From: Marinirhabdus sp963799365
GTDB lineage: Bacteria; Bacteroidota; Bacteroidia; Flavobacteriales; Flavobacteriaceae
DNA length: 64,000 bases
Assembly: GCA_963799365.1 (NCBI GenBank)
Contig: CAWCWV010000014.1
Coordinates: 1 to 64,000 of the forward strand
Reading direction: 5' to 3'
Shown: one piece after another, positions 25,501 through 32,422 of the stretch
How positions within the stretch are numbered: the first letter of the stretch is position 1
Layout of the letters: each line of letters begins with the position of its first letter
The notes under the pieces: model-generated
What the model was told of the DNA's origin: nothing
Database searches by the model: none
What the model saw: the letters and a program-made list of their open reading frames with translations, nothing else
Translations under genes and position numbers: made by a program

Positions 25501-25791
25501 CAAATAGACGAAGAAAGTAGCACAAAAATAATTCAGTCTTTTTATGATAACCTTGCTAAAGGGTTGGATAAAGATGAAGCCCTCCGACAAGCAAAACTAA
25601 CCTATCTTGCCTCTGCCGAAGGAAGAACTTCAGCCCCACAATATTGGGCCGGCCTTGTATTAATTGGCGACACCAGTCCTATAGATTTACAAACGGGTAT
25701 TTCTATATGGTGGTGGATTGTAGCAGTAGTTCTTAGCTTGCTGTTACTCTATCTTGTTTTTCTTCGAAGTAAAAAAATTCTTCATCAGTAA
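22540..25791 (+). CDS. Exported TPR-CHAT protease with C-terminal membrane anchor
   Basis: This 1083-residue protein has a signal peptide (1-23), many TPR units (about 60-560), a linker, a caspase-like CHAT domain (about 760-1045) and one membrane helix near the end (about 1055-1075) with a short basic tail. The CHAT catalytic pair is visible: His904 in HIGTHAE and Cys954 in LTACETG. The following GEGMISLAHAFNYAGSESILTSLWQID is typical of the family. Topology places the TPR and CHAT parts in the periplasm, on the same side as the TPR domain of the preceding protein. It starts 1 bp after that gene, so the three form one operon. Confidence 0.9.
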   Translation: MKQQSRNITLWLLLLISTTFLYSQDKEPVSEKYIQGLVTQDSLDKARTGLAKNLAIYRAEKRYDSLANLMQFVGSFKLNNGDINLSVKQAESLTEEIRKTNDPLAIKIAFKEMGWIYEDAGQTQKAYDLLLEAIPYVKRITTPKSTDYASIHYSLGYYTSQLGNYQVAKKHQQEALRLLKKSKADDFEFYNQIYNSLGGLLWQEAKLDSAQYYFGEAIKVLEKTDKDDIMNQYYRPALVKSNLVIIFNALGKNDEAIKTSYEVISSYKEYIKRSTDEGRIKRVKGQIASTIDNLASFYNTMGEYERSEALMTYAYEQKKKLYEPNDINIIISLIILSEAKTANRDFEEAATLIDKALELLKTNPGGGLYWDAAANSTRASIYELTGDIEDAKTHFEKAEQLYRKTLDGGYNRDVLSHIIQLSLFYAKNNQPEKAVSLAKETYDSLREGDLKNTLQDYYQTINLARVHFLLKNYKEASVYSEEALNFTISNGPEKETSTDSIVTQYRKPEALLIHTASKYYSAEVKSEAFLKELLDNLEDAISILEQRKKVVTTHQDITTLNTENTELFDFAKKLRLELYNKTNDVAYLDQVISIHEAGIYNRIRTRLNLRDNTSFKNVPTKILEREIFLRKSLNETAQEGEDFDVNKFAETNMLWEQFLDSLKKQHPNYFKMRYASIEESLDGLQKNLPENTSIVRYLFIDTELHVFLVTKTLKKIVKLEYDPVKDHIEKLNKQSYDIAEVSPVLWELYNAIWSPFAKDITTKKVIIIPDRELFNLSFETLTPRLLQSFSEFATNSLLANHDISYNFSLLLLKEKSKVIDYKEDFVAFAPGFTSKMKEDYQVGLKDSVSLDKAYLTLLPQPNSEDLVKRYSKVFKGSFYINENASKEVFKNKAPEHKIIHIGTHAENNNISPELSRLIFAKNSNGTESYNENSLYTYEIYNINLSSNLAILTACETGKPTYQPGEGMISLAHAFNYAGSESILTSLWQIDEESSTKIIQSFYDNLAKGLDKDEALRQAKLTYLASAEGRTSAPQYWAGLVLIGDTSPIDLQTGISIWWWIVAVVLSLLLLYLVFLRSKKILHQ

Positions 25792-25854
25792 TCCTGAAAG
25801 AATTTATATCTATTTAACTCATTCTGCTTTTTCTCTTTCAATAAATCTTAGGTT

Positions 25855-25942
25855 CACCTAATCACCTAATCACCTAATCACCTAATCACCTAATCACCTA
25901 ATCACCTAATCACCTAATCACCTAATCACCTAATCACCTAAT
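25855..25942. repeat. 8-bp tandem repeat, 11 perfect copies of CACCTAAT
   Basis: Eleven identical units occupy 88 bp between the CHAT gene and the T9SS operon, ending 22 bp before the candidate ECF promoter at 25965. Perfect tandem copies mutate by slippage, so length may differ between cells. Nothing else is seen in this 197-bp gap apart from the promoter. Confidence 0.95.
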
Positions 25943-25964
25943 TCTTTTCTTTTTTTGGTTTTGG

Positions 25965-25991
25965 TGATGACATTTTTCTTGTGTTTCGATG
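25965..25991 (+). promoter_or_regulatory. Candidate ECF promoter, copy 2 (first T9SS operon)
   Basis: TGATGACA (25965-25972), 15 bases ending in C, then GATG (25988-25991). It lies 27 bp before the ATG at 26019. The match to the signal upstream of the sigma gene suggests direct control by that sigma factor. Confidence 0.65.
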
Positions 25992-26018
25992 AATAGATAT
26001 ACTCTTAAATTTTCAACT

Positions 26019-26807
26019 ATGAAACGAATTTTATTTTTTAGCGTACTTACCCTATTTTGTTTAACAATTTCTGCACAAACTTACATTCCGGTTACAAATC
26101 CCAATCCCGCAATCTTAAATTACTCTTTTCAAGATGGAAGTTTTGAAAGTTTTGGATGCGCAGGACTTGACCCGGCATTTTGGTTTTCGGAGAACGGAAT
26201 TTCCATGACCGTAAATTTTGTAAAACCCGAACAAAATCCATCTGTAAGAGTATGGGGAATGAATACGGATGATACTGCACAATTTATGGTAAACGGTGAA
26301 GCCTACCCATTAAATACTTCTACTGCCTCTTATGATCCCAAAGTGATTTGTAATGCCATTGGTTCTCCTGGTCCAGACGGAGTTTTATTTTCAAATGGAT
26401 TATTAGCGGGTTCAAACACAAATAACCAAGGAAATTACTCCTACCAAAATGTAACAATTATTGGAGATAAGATAAACTCCATTACTGTAATAGGCTTAAG
26501 TGGTTTAGGCTGGGGCATTGGTGGAGTAACCGTAGACAATATATTGGCTGTATATAATAATGATCTTAAAGCAGCGGTAGAGGTTTTTCCGAACCCAACC
26601 AACGGCAACTTCACCATAGACCTTGGCAAAGAATATTCAAATATTACAGTTGAAATAGTTACGATACTGGGGCAGGTAATTTCTTCTGAAAAGTTCGCTT
26701 TCGCAGAAAAAATAGAGCAACAGGTAAATACTTCCGCAGGCATGTATTTTCTAAATGTAAGCACTGCTGAAGGTGCCTTCAATTCATTTAAAATTTTTAA
26801 AAATTAA
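26019..26807 (+). CDS. T9SS cargo protein A with type A sorting domain
   Basis: This 262-residue exported protein has a signal peptide ending ISAQ and a C-terminal type A sorting domain of about 75 residues (VEVFPNPTNGNFTIDLGKEYSN to the final FKIFKN). The middle is a beta-rich domain of unknown type with PNPAILNYSFQDGSFESFGCAGLDPAFW. The start at 26019 is chosen over an in-frame ATG at 25989 because the latter lies within the candidate -10 element and precedes a non-signal extension. It is first in a run of four genes with gaps of 3-5 bp. Confidence 0.85.
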   Translation: MKRILFFSVLTLFCLTISAQTYIPVTNPNPAILNYSFQDGSFESFGCAGLDPAFWFSENGISMTVNFVKPEQNPSVRVWGMNTDDTAQFMVNGEAYPLNTSTASYDPKVICNAIGSPGPDGVLFSNGLLAGSNTNNQGNYSYQNVTIIGDKINSITVIGLSGLGWGIGGVTVDNILAVYNNDLKAAVEVFPNPTNGNFTIDLGKEYSNITVEIVTILGQVISSEKFAFAEKIEQQVNTSAGMYFLNVSTAEGAFNSFKIFKN

Positions 26808-26812
26808 TCATT

Positions 26813-28306
26813 ATGAAACGAATATTATTATTTAGCCTATTAATTATTTTTTGTTCTATCACACATTCCCAAAACTGGGTACAGTTAGGAAACACCATAG
26901 CTGGCGAAGCCGCGGGAGATGACTGTGGTAGGTGGGCATCCATCAGTGGGGACGGGAATACCGTAGCAATGGGCGCCCAAAGTAACGATGGCAATGGGAA
27001 CAATTCCGGCCATGTACGTATTTTTTTATTTAATGGAACTAGTTGGGTACAAAAAGGAACTGACATAGATGGAGTTGCTGCAGAGGATTTAAACAGTAGG
27101 GTAGCATTGAGCGCTGACGGTGATACGGTTGTAATGGGCGCACCTTTAAATGACGATACAGGTAATGGGTCTGGGCACGTACGTATCTTCGATTTTGAAG
27201 GAACGAATTGGGTACAGCGAGGGGCAACGATACCTAGTGAAACGGCAAATGACCAAGCTGGATGGTCCGTGGACATTAGTGCAGATGGCAATAGGGTAGT
27301 TATTGGATCCCGAGACCATCGTTCACAAGGTCTGAGCACGGGACAAGTGCGGGTTTTTGGCTGGAATGGAAGTGCTTGGGTAAAATTGGGTTCAGACATT
27401 AATGGAGAAGCATCTGGTGATGAATTTGGCGGTGCAGTACAAATAAGTGCAGATGGAAGTACTGTTGTGATAGGCGCACAATTTGGAGATCCTGTAAGCA
27501 ATGGAAATGGTGAAATTAGCATATATGAATTTAATGGTACAGACTGGATTCCAAAGGGAGATGATATTCCCGGCCAGTTGGGGAATGGCAATTTTGGTGT
27601 CTCCATAGCTATAAGTGCAGATGGCAATACCGTTATTGCTGGTGAATGGAAATTTTCACTCGGAAGTGATATTATAGGCCGCGCAAGGATTTTTTCTTGG
27701 AACGGTACTTCCTGGCTGCAAAAAGGAAACAATATTGATGGCACTGCAGCCAATGACCAGGCTGGGCTTAGGGTAGCTATCAACAATAGTGGGAATATTA
27801 TTGCTGTAAAAGGACAATTGGGGGCCTCAGGCGCCAACAACCTAGGTGGAAACACACGTATATTTCAGTATAATGGCACAGACTGGGTGCAACTGGGTCA
27901 AACCATTTTTGGCCAACAGGGCGATAACAGTGGTTTTGGATTGGATTTCAGCACTTCGGGAGATACCATTAGTATAGGATTTCCTACGAGTGATACCAAT
28001 GGTCAGGATTCAGGAAGTGTAAATGTATATAGATTGGACCAGCCTCTTGGGATAAACGAAAATTTATTTAGCAATCTAACTCTTTACCCCAACCCAACAA
28101 ATGGAAAATTCACAATTGATCTTGGTAAGGAATATACAGACGTGACCGTACAGATTTCAAATATACTCGGCCAGGTAATTTCTTCGGAAAGATATACTTC
28201 AGCAAAAATAATTGAAAAAGAAATCAACACTTCGGCAGGAATGTATTTTGTGAATGTAACTACCACTGAAGGCTTTTCAAAAACAATTAAAATCTTAAAA
28301 AACTAA
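26813..28306 (+). CDS. T9SS cargo protein B, repeat-rich (propeller-like)
   Basis: This 497-residue exported protein has a signal peptide ending THSQ. Seven or so repeats of about 55 residues follow, each with the pattern SxDGNTVxxGAxxxxGxGxxSGxVRIFxxNGTxWVQxGxxIxG. This suggests a beta-propeller. The last 80 residues form a type A sorting domain (NLTLYPNPTNGKFTIDLGKEYTD to IKILKN), almost identical to those of its neighbours. It should be exported through the T9SS and held at or released from the surface. Ligand unknown. Confidence 0.88.
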   Translation: MKRILLFSLLIIFCSITHSQNWVQLGNTIAGEAAGDDCGRWASISGDGNTVAMGAQSNDGNGNNSGHVRIFLFNGTSWVQKGTDIDGVAAEDLNSRVALSADGDTVVMGAPLNDDTGNGSGHVRIFDFEGTNWVQRGATIPSETANDQAGWSVDISADGNRVVIGSRDHRSQGLSTGQVRVFGWNGSAWVKLGSDINGEASGDEFGGAVQISADGSTVVIGAQFGDPVSNGNGEISIYEFNGTDWIPKGDDIPGQLGNGNFGVSIAISADGNTVIAGEWKFSLGSDIIGRARIFSWNGTSWLQKGNNIDGTAANDQAGLRVAINNSGNIIAVKGQLGASGANNLGGNTRIFQYNGTDWVQLGQTIFGQQGDNSGFGLDFSTSGDTISIGFPTSDTNGQDSGSVNVYRLDQPLGINENLFSNLTLYPNPTNGKFTIDLGKEYTDVTVQISNILGQVISSERYTSAKIIEKEINTSAGMYFVNVTTTEGFSKTIKILKN

Positions 28307-28309
28307 CTC

Positions 28310-29386
28310 ATGAAAAAATTTACTATTTGTATTGCACTTACTTTAATGGCAATAACCGCTACTGTTTCAGCACAGCAAAACCAAGAAATGTTTAAAAATG
28401 TTGCAACAGATGTATATGTACTAGAATTTTTTACACGCCCAGGAGAGTTTGGAACTATTCCGCTTTCTGGCCCATATTTTCCCATCCCTAATGTAATTGC
28501 CAATAATGCTTTTACTTTTTTGGGTGGAGACTTTAATAACTCTGGAACTTTATATGCTTTTATTTATCAGGATCCGGATTACTTTCTTGTAACTATAAAT
28601 TTAAATACAGGAGCTGGCGATTTTGCAGCTAATGTTTCTGGGGTGGTGAGCGCCCAACAGTTTTTATCGCAGTTGTCTTATAATGTAACTAATGATACTT
28701 ATTATGCTATGAGCCATGATCCTAATAATAACAATGGTTCCCAACTATATTCCGTAAATATAAGTACAGGTGTTTTAACTCCCGTTGGCCCATTAAATAC
28801 CATAGCCAATGCCATTGCCTTTGAAATAGATAACAACGGAGTTGCTTATGCCGCAGATGCAGTTACAGGAAATTTTTATACCATTGACCTTACCACAGGT
28901 GTTTCCACAACGCTGGGTAATAGCGCCATGTTTGGTTTCTATCCTGTAGGACAAGGGTTTTCTATTGATCATAGCACCAATACTATGTATGCCGTTTTGC
29001 AAAATAGAAGTGGTATAATTCGCAGTACCTTTTATACCGTAAACCTATCTAACGGTGAACTTACGGCTCTTGGCGACGGCAGCTCCAGAAAGTACAGCCT
29101 TTTTGCAATAGCTCCAGAAGGATCCCTTAATGTAAATGAAAATATATTATCAGAAATTACATTGTACCCAAATCCCTCAAACGGCAATTTTTCAATAGAC
29201 CTCGGTAAAGAATATTCAGATGTAACGGTACGAATTTCTAACATGTTGGGGCAGCTAATTTCTTCTGAAAAGTATACTTCAACAAAAGTTATTCAGCAAG
29301 AAATTAATGCTTTGGCAGGGATGTATTTTGTAAAGATCAGTACTGATGAAGGTATTTCAAAAACCTTAAAAATTGTAAAACAATAA
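28310..29386 (+). CDS. T9SS cargo protein C
   Basis: This 358-residue exported protein has a signal peptide ending VSAQ, a middle made of about five beta-rich repeats with YAF, LYxVNxxTGxLTxxG and GVAYAAD patterns, and a C-terminal type A sorting domain (ITLYPNPSNGNFSIDLGKEYSDVTV to LKIVKQ). The repeat type resembles a propeller of the DUF4394 kind. It starts 3 bp after the previous stop. Confidence 0.86.
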   Translation: MKKFTICIALTLMAITATVSAQQNQEMFKNVATDVYVLEFFTRPGEFGTIPLSGPYFPIPNVIANNAFTFLGGDFNNSGTLYAFIYQDPDYFLVTINLNTGAGDFAANVSGVVSAQQFLSQLSYNVTNDTYYAMSHDPNNNNGSQLYSVNISTGVLTPVGPLNTIANAIAFEIDNNGVAYAADAVTGNFYTIDLTTGVSTTLGNSAMFGFYPVGQGFSIDHSTNTMYAVLQNRSGIIRSTFYTVNLSNGELTALGDGSSRKYSLFAIAPEGSLNVNENILSEITLYPNPSNGNFSIDLGKEYSDVTVRISNMLGQLISSEKYTSTKVIQQEINALAGMYFVKISTDEGISKTLKIVKQ

Positions 29387-29389
29387 ATT

Positions 29390-30529
29390 ATGAGTTTTCA
29401 TACCTATACTGTCAAATTTATGTGTGTTGTTGCCTTAGCCTTTTTTTCCTGTGTAGATGCAGAAAGAAATGTGGAGGAAAATACCGCAACAAATGATGTC
29501 ACCTTTTCTAATAGTACTGCTATGGAGAAAACAGAAACACCAACTGAAATTATACCACAACTAAAGTACTTCTACAATAAGGATTCGAGAAACGGGATGG
29601 TCACAGATCGTTATCCCTTTCCGGCGACCTGGCAACAGCACAATTCTGGCGATTTTGCGTTTACGGGCTCTAACGGAATTAAGGTCTATGGAGAGAGCGG
29701 GAGATTTTTTTCATATTCTAATGATCCTACAACCTTACAACAATTTCAAATGGTGGGACTTCATGTAAAATATCCTTTATCAATGAATGAAACTATTGAG
29801 GAGTTTTTGGTTTCACATGCCAATACACTCAATCGTAAAATGGTGAAAAAGTATCCAATTCCTCAACTGAAAGAGTTTTATAAAAATTTTGACAGTATGC
29901 TTTTTAAAGTGGAGCAAAACCCGAAACAGTTTGAGGCTACTGCCATAGAATGGGTAGATCCAGACGGAACCCGTTGGGTGACGGTATTTAATTATCAGAT
30001 AGAGCAAGGTTACAATAAAGTTCATTGGTCCTTTTCCGCTTCAGCAATGGGAGCTCCCGCAGCCATTTTTGAGCAAGCAAAACAGGATTATCTTAATGGG
30101 TTGCTCAATAGACAAATCAATCCGCAATGGATCCATACTATGAATCAGCAAGACCAGTATACCATACAAAAAAGTAACGAGGCCCATGCAAGTCGGCAAG
30201 CCGAATTTAACAGAGGAGTGGCCGAAAGGCAAAAGCAGTGGGAGGCAAATCAAGAAAATATTGCTAACCGTCAAAAGCAATGGGAAGCCAATCAAGATGC
30301 TATTTCTAAGAGGAATGAAATGGTTTCAGATGCCATCCTTGGGAAAGTAAATATCATAGACCCAGCTTCAGGGGATAAAACTAAAATTGATAATACCAAT
30401 GTACATTATTGGGTGAACTCCCAAAACAAATATATAGGCACTGATAAATCCTATTTGGATCCCAATAAAAATTCTTACTTAAATGGCGAAACCTGGAGAG
30501 AGTTTAAGATAGATGATTATAGAAATTAA
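29390..30529 (+). CDS. Predicted lipoprotein with Gln-rich coiled-coil repeat
   Basis: This 379-residue protein has a signal sequence and lipobox-like FFSC near residue 21. I do not recognise a family. Residues about 50-240 look globular and soluble; the segment at about 262-310 is helical with a 16-residue unit repeated (RQKQWEANQENIAN, RQKQWEANQDAISK). It lacks a sorting domain, unlike the three genes before it, but follows with a 3-bp gap, so it is the last gene of their operon. It could be a periplasmic or surface partner of those cargo proteins, which is inference. Confidence 0.75.
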   Translation: MSFHTYTVKFMCVVALAFFSCVDAERNVEENTATNDVTFSNSTAMEKTETPTEIIPQLKYFYNKDSRNGMVTDRYPFPATWQQHNSGDFAFTGSNGIKVYGESGRFFSYSNDPTTLQQFQMVGLHVKYPLSMNETIEEFLVSHANTLNRKMVKKYPIPQLKEFYKNFDSMLFKVEQNPKQFEATAIEWVDPDGTRWVTVFNYQIEQGYNKVHWSFSASAMGAPAAIFEQAKQDYLNGLLNRQINPQWIHTMNQQDQYTIQKSNEAHASRQAEFNRGVAERQKQWEANQENIANRQKQWEANQDAISKRNEMVSDAILGKVNIIDPASGDKTKIDNTNVHYWVNSQNKYIGTDKSYLDPNKNSYLNGETWREFKIDDYRN

Positions 30530-30642
30530 TGTTAGCAATTCAATTAAACTTATTGAACACAAGCATAGCTAAAATAAGAGCTACTAATTTAAGGATTATT
30601 GAATAGTTTTTTAATAGCTTGTGAGGTTGTATAATCAACCAG

Positions 30643-30671
30643 AATGCCTCTTCAAAGGGGCATTTTTATTT
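30643..30671 (+). terminator. Terminator after the first T9SS operon
   Basis: The stem AATGCCTC/GGGGCATT with a six-base loop is followed by TTTTATTTT. It ends three bases before the next candidate ECF promoter and separates the two transcription units. Confidence 0.7.
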
Positions 30672-30673
30672 TA

Positions 30674-30700
30674 TGATGACAATTTTAAAATATATCGATG
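30674..30700 (+). promoter_or_regulatory. Candidate ECF promoter, copy 3 (second T9SS unit)
   Basis: TGATGACA (30674-30681), 15 bases ending in C, then GATG (30697-30700), 29 bp before the ATG at 30730. Spacing matches copies 1 and 2 exactly. Confidence 0.65.
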
Positions 30701-30729
30701 TAAAAGTATAATCCTTAAAAATTAACATC

Positions 30730-32325
30730 ATGAAAACACTAACTACTTTATTATTATTATTATGCATTCTTAGCATAACATCAGTTGCGGCCCAAGACCC
30801 AGCCATTATTTGGCAAAATACCATTGGTGGCAGTGATACAGATTTTATTACAGCTTTTGAGGCGACCACAGATGGCGGCTATATCATTGGCGGCTACTCT
30901 ACTTCTAACGCTTCTGGAGATAAAACGGAAGATAGCAATGGCGCTATTGATATTTGGATTGTAAAAATTGACGATACTGGCAACATTACGTGGCAAAATA
31001 CCATTGGAGGTAGTGGTGATGATTTTCTTATTTCTTTAAAACAAACCTTAGACGGCGGCTATATTCTTGGCGCAGGATCCGACTCCAATATTTCTGGCGA
31101 CAAAACCGAAAACTCTCGTGGAGGACTGGATTATTGGATTTTAAAGCTAAACAGCACCGGAGCCATTATGTGGCAGAAAACCTACGGCGGAAATATGCCG
31201 GAATTTGACACTTACATTGTTGAAACAACCGATGGAGGCTATTTTGTTGGCGGCTATTCCGACAGTGATGTAAATGGTGATAAAACCGATCCCACAAATG
31301 GCCAGCGCGATTATTGGGCGTTAAAACTTGATAGTACAGGAGACATTGTTTGGCAAAACAGTATTGGAGGAAACCTTGTAGATAGACCTCAAGCAGCTTT
31401 CGAAACTGCAGATGGCGGGTATATAATTGGCGGGTTTTCAACATCGCCAGCTTCTGGGGATAAATCTGAAAATTCGCAGGGAGAGAATGATTATTGGATT
31501 GTAAAACTAGATAATACTGGAACTATTCAGTGGGAAAATACTATTGGAGGTAGTGAAAGTGATACGTTTCGCGATATGATTCAAACGGCAGATGGTGGTT
31601 ATCTGGTGGGCGGCTATTCAAAATCTAATATTTCAGGAGATAAGGATGAAGATTCCCAAGGCGATTTCGACTACTGGATTGTAAAACTGGACGCTTCAGG
31701 AAACATCTCTTGGCAAAACACCATTGGCGGCAGCGGAATAGATTATCCGCGAGATGTAAAACAATTAGCAGATGGTAGTTACATGATTGCTGGTTGGTCT
31801 AACTCTAATGCAAATGGAGATAAAACCGAAGATTCTAACGGAGGATATGATTTCTGGTTGGTAAAATTAAGTACAACAGGAGACATTGTTAGCCAGAACA
31901 GTATAGGAGGCGCTGGAGATGAATCTGGCACGTACATTATCCCTACAACAGATGGAGGTTTTGTAATGAGCTGCTCTTCAGATTCAAATACCTCCGGCGA
32001 TAAAGGCGATGATAATGAAGGGCTGGACGATTATTGGGTTTTTAAAACAACAGAAGCTATTCTTGGTGTTGCTACTAATACCTTAAGCACTAAACCAGTA
32101 GCGTATCCCAATCCAACAGATGGAAACTTCACAATAAATCTAGGTGAAATCTATGCTGAACTGAAAGTAACCATCACGAACCTATTAGGCCAAGTTGTAG
32201 CTACAAATCAGTTTGAAAATACGCAAACGGTAATTTTAGAATTACCGGATTCTCCTGGAATGTATTTGGTTCAACTTGAAAATTCTGAAGGAAATGGAGC
32301 CACAATAAAAATGCTGAAAAATTAG
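30730..32325 (+). CDS. T9SS cargo protein D, repeat-rich
   Basis: This 531-residue exported protein has a signal peptide ending VAAQ and about seven repeats of 59 residues. Each repeat reads WQNTIGGSxxD, then TxDGGYIIGGYSxSNxSGDKTEDSxG, then DYWIVKLDxTGNI. The C-terminus is a type A sorting domain (PVAYPNPTDGNFTINLGEIYAE to IKMLKN). The repeats suggest a beta-propeller with Asp/Asn-rich loops that could bind calcium. The gene stands alone behind its own candidate ECF promoter and ends at a terminator. Confidence 0.88.
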   Translation: MKTLTTLLLLLCILSITSVAAQDPAIIWQNTIGGSDTDFITAFEATTDGGYIIGGYSTSNASGDKTEDSNGAIDIWIVKIDDTGNITWQNTIGGSGDDFLISLKQTLDGGYILGAGSDSNISGDKTENSRGGLDYWILKLNSTGAIMWQKTYGGNMPEFDTYIVETTDGGYFVGGYSDSDVNGDKTDPTNGQRDYWALKLDSTGDIVWQNSIGGNLVDRPQAAFETADGGYIIGGFSTSPASGDKSENSQGENDYWIVKLDNTGTIQWENTIGGSESDTFRDMIQTADGGYLVGGYSKSNISGDKDEDSQGDFDYWIVKLDASGNISWQNTIGGSGIDYPRDVKQLADGSYMIAGWSNSNANGDKTEDSNGGYDFWLVKLSTTGDIVSQNSIGGAGDESGTYIIPTTDGGFVMSCSSDSNTSGDKGDDNEGLDDYWVFKTTEAILGVATNTLSTKPVAYPNPTDGNFTINLGEIYAELKVTITNLLGQVVATNQFENTQTVILELPDSPGMYLVQLENSEGNGATIKMLKN

Positions 32326-32385
32326 CAGGATCATTCAAAAACCTGTTTTTAGATGAGGTGGTTCAAGATAGATCCTAATAGAAAG

Positions 32386-32409
32386 TCCAGCTGAAAAGCT
32401 GGATTTTTT
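32386..32409 (+). terminator. Terminator between converging genes
   Basis: The stem TCCAGCT/AGCTGGA with a GAAA loop is followed by six T. It lies between the stops of the T9SS gene at 32325 and the receptor gene at 32423. Confidence 0.85.
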
Positions 32410-32422
32410 GTTGAACGACAAT

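Noticed and set aside
22540..25791. Type III-E CRISPR Csx29 (TPR-CHAT)
   Set aside because: There is no gRAMP, cas1 or repeat array, and this protein has a signal peptide and membrane anchor, unlike the cytosolic Csx29.
25855..25942. Possible CRISPR array
   Set aside because: Units are 8 bp and contiguous with no spacers, and no cas genes are near. It is a simple tandem repeat.
25989..26018. Earlier start codon for T9SS cargo A
   Set aside because: The ATG lies inside the candidate -10 element, and the extension precedes and spoils the signal peptide.
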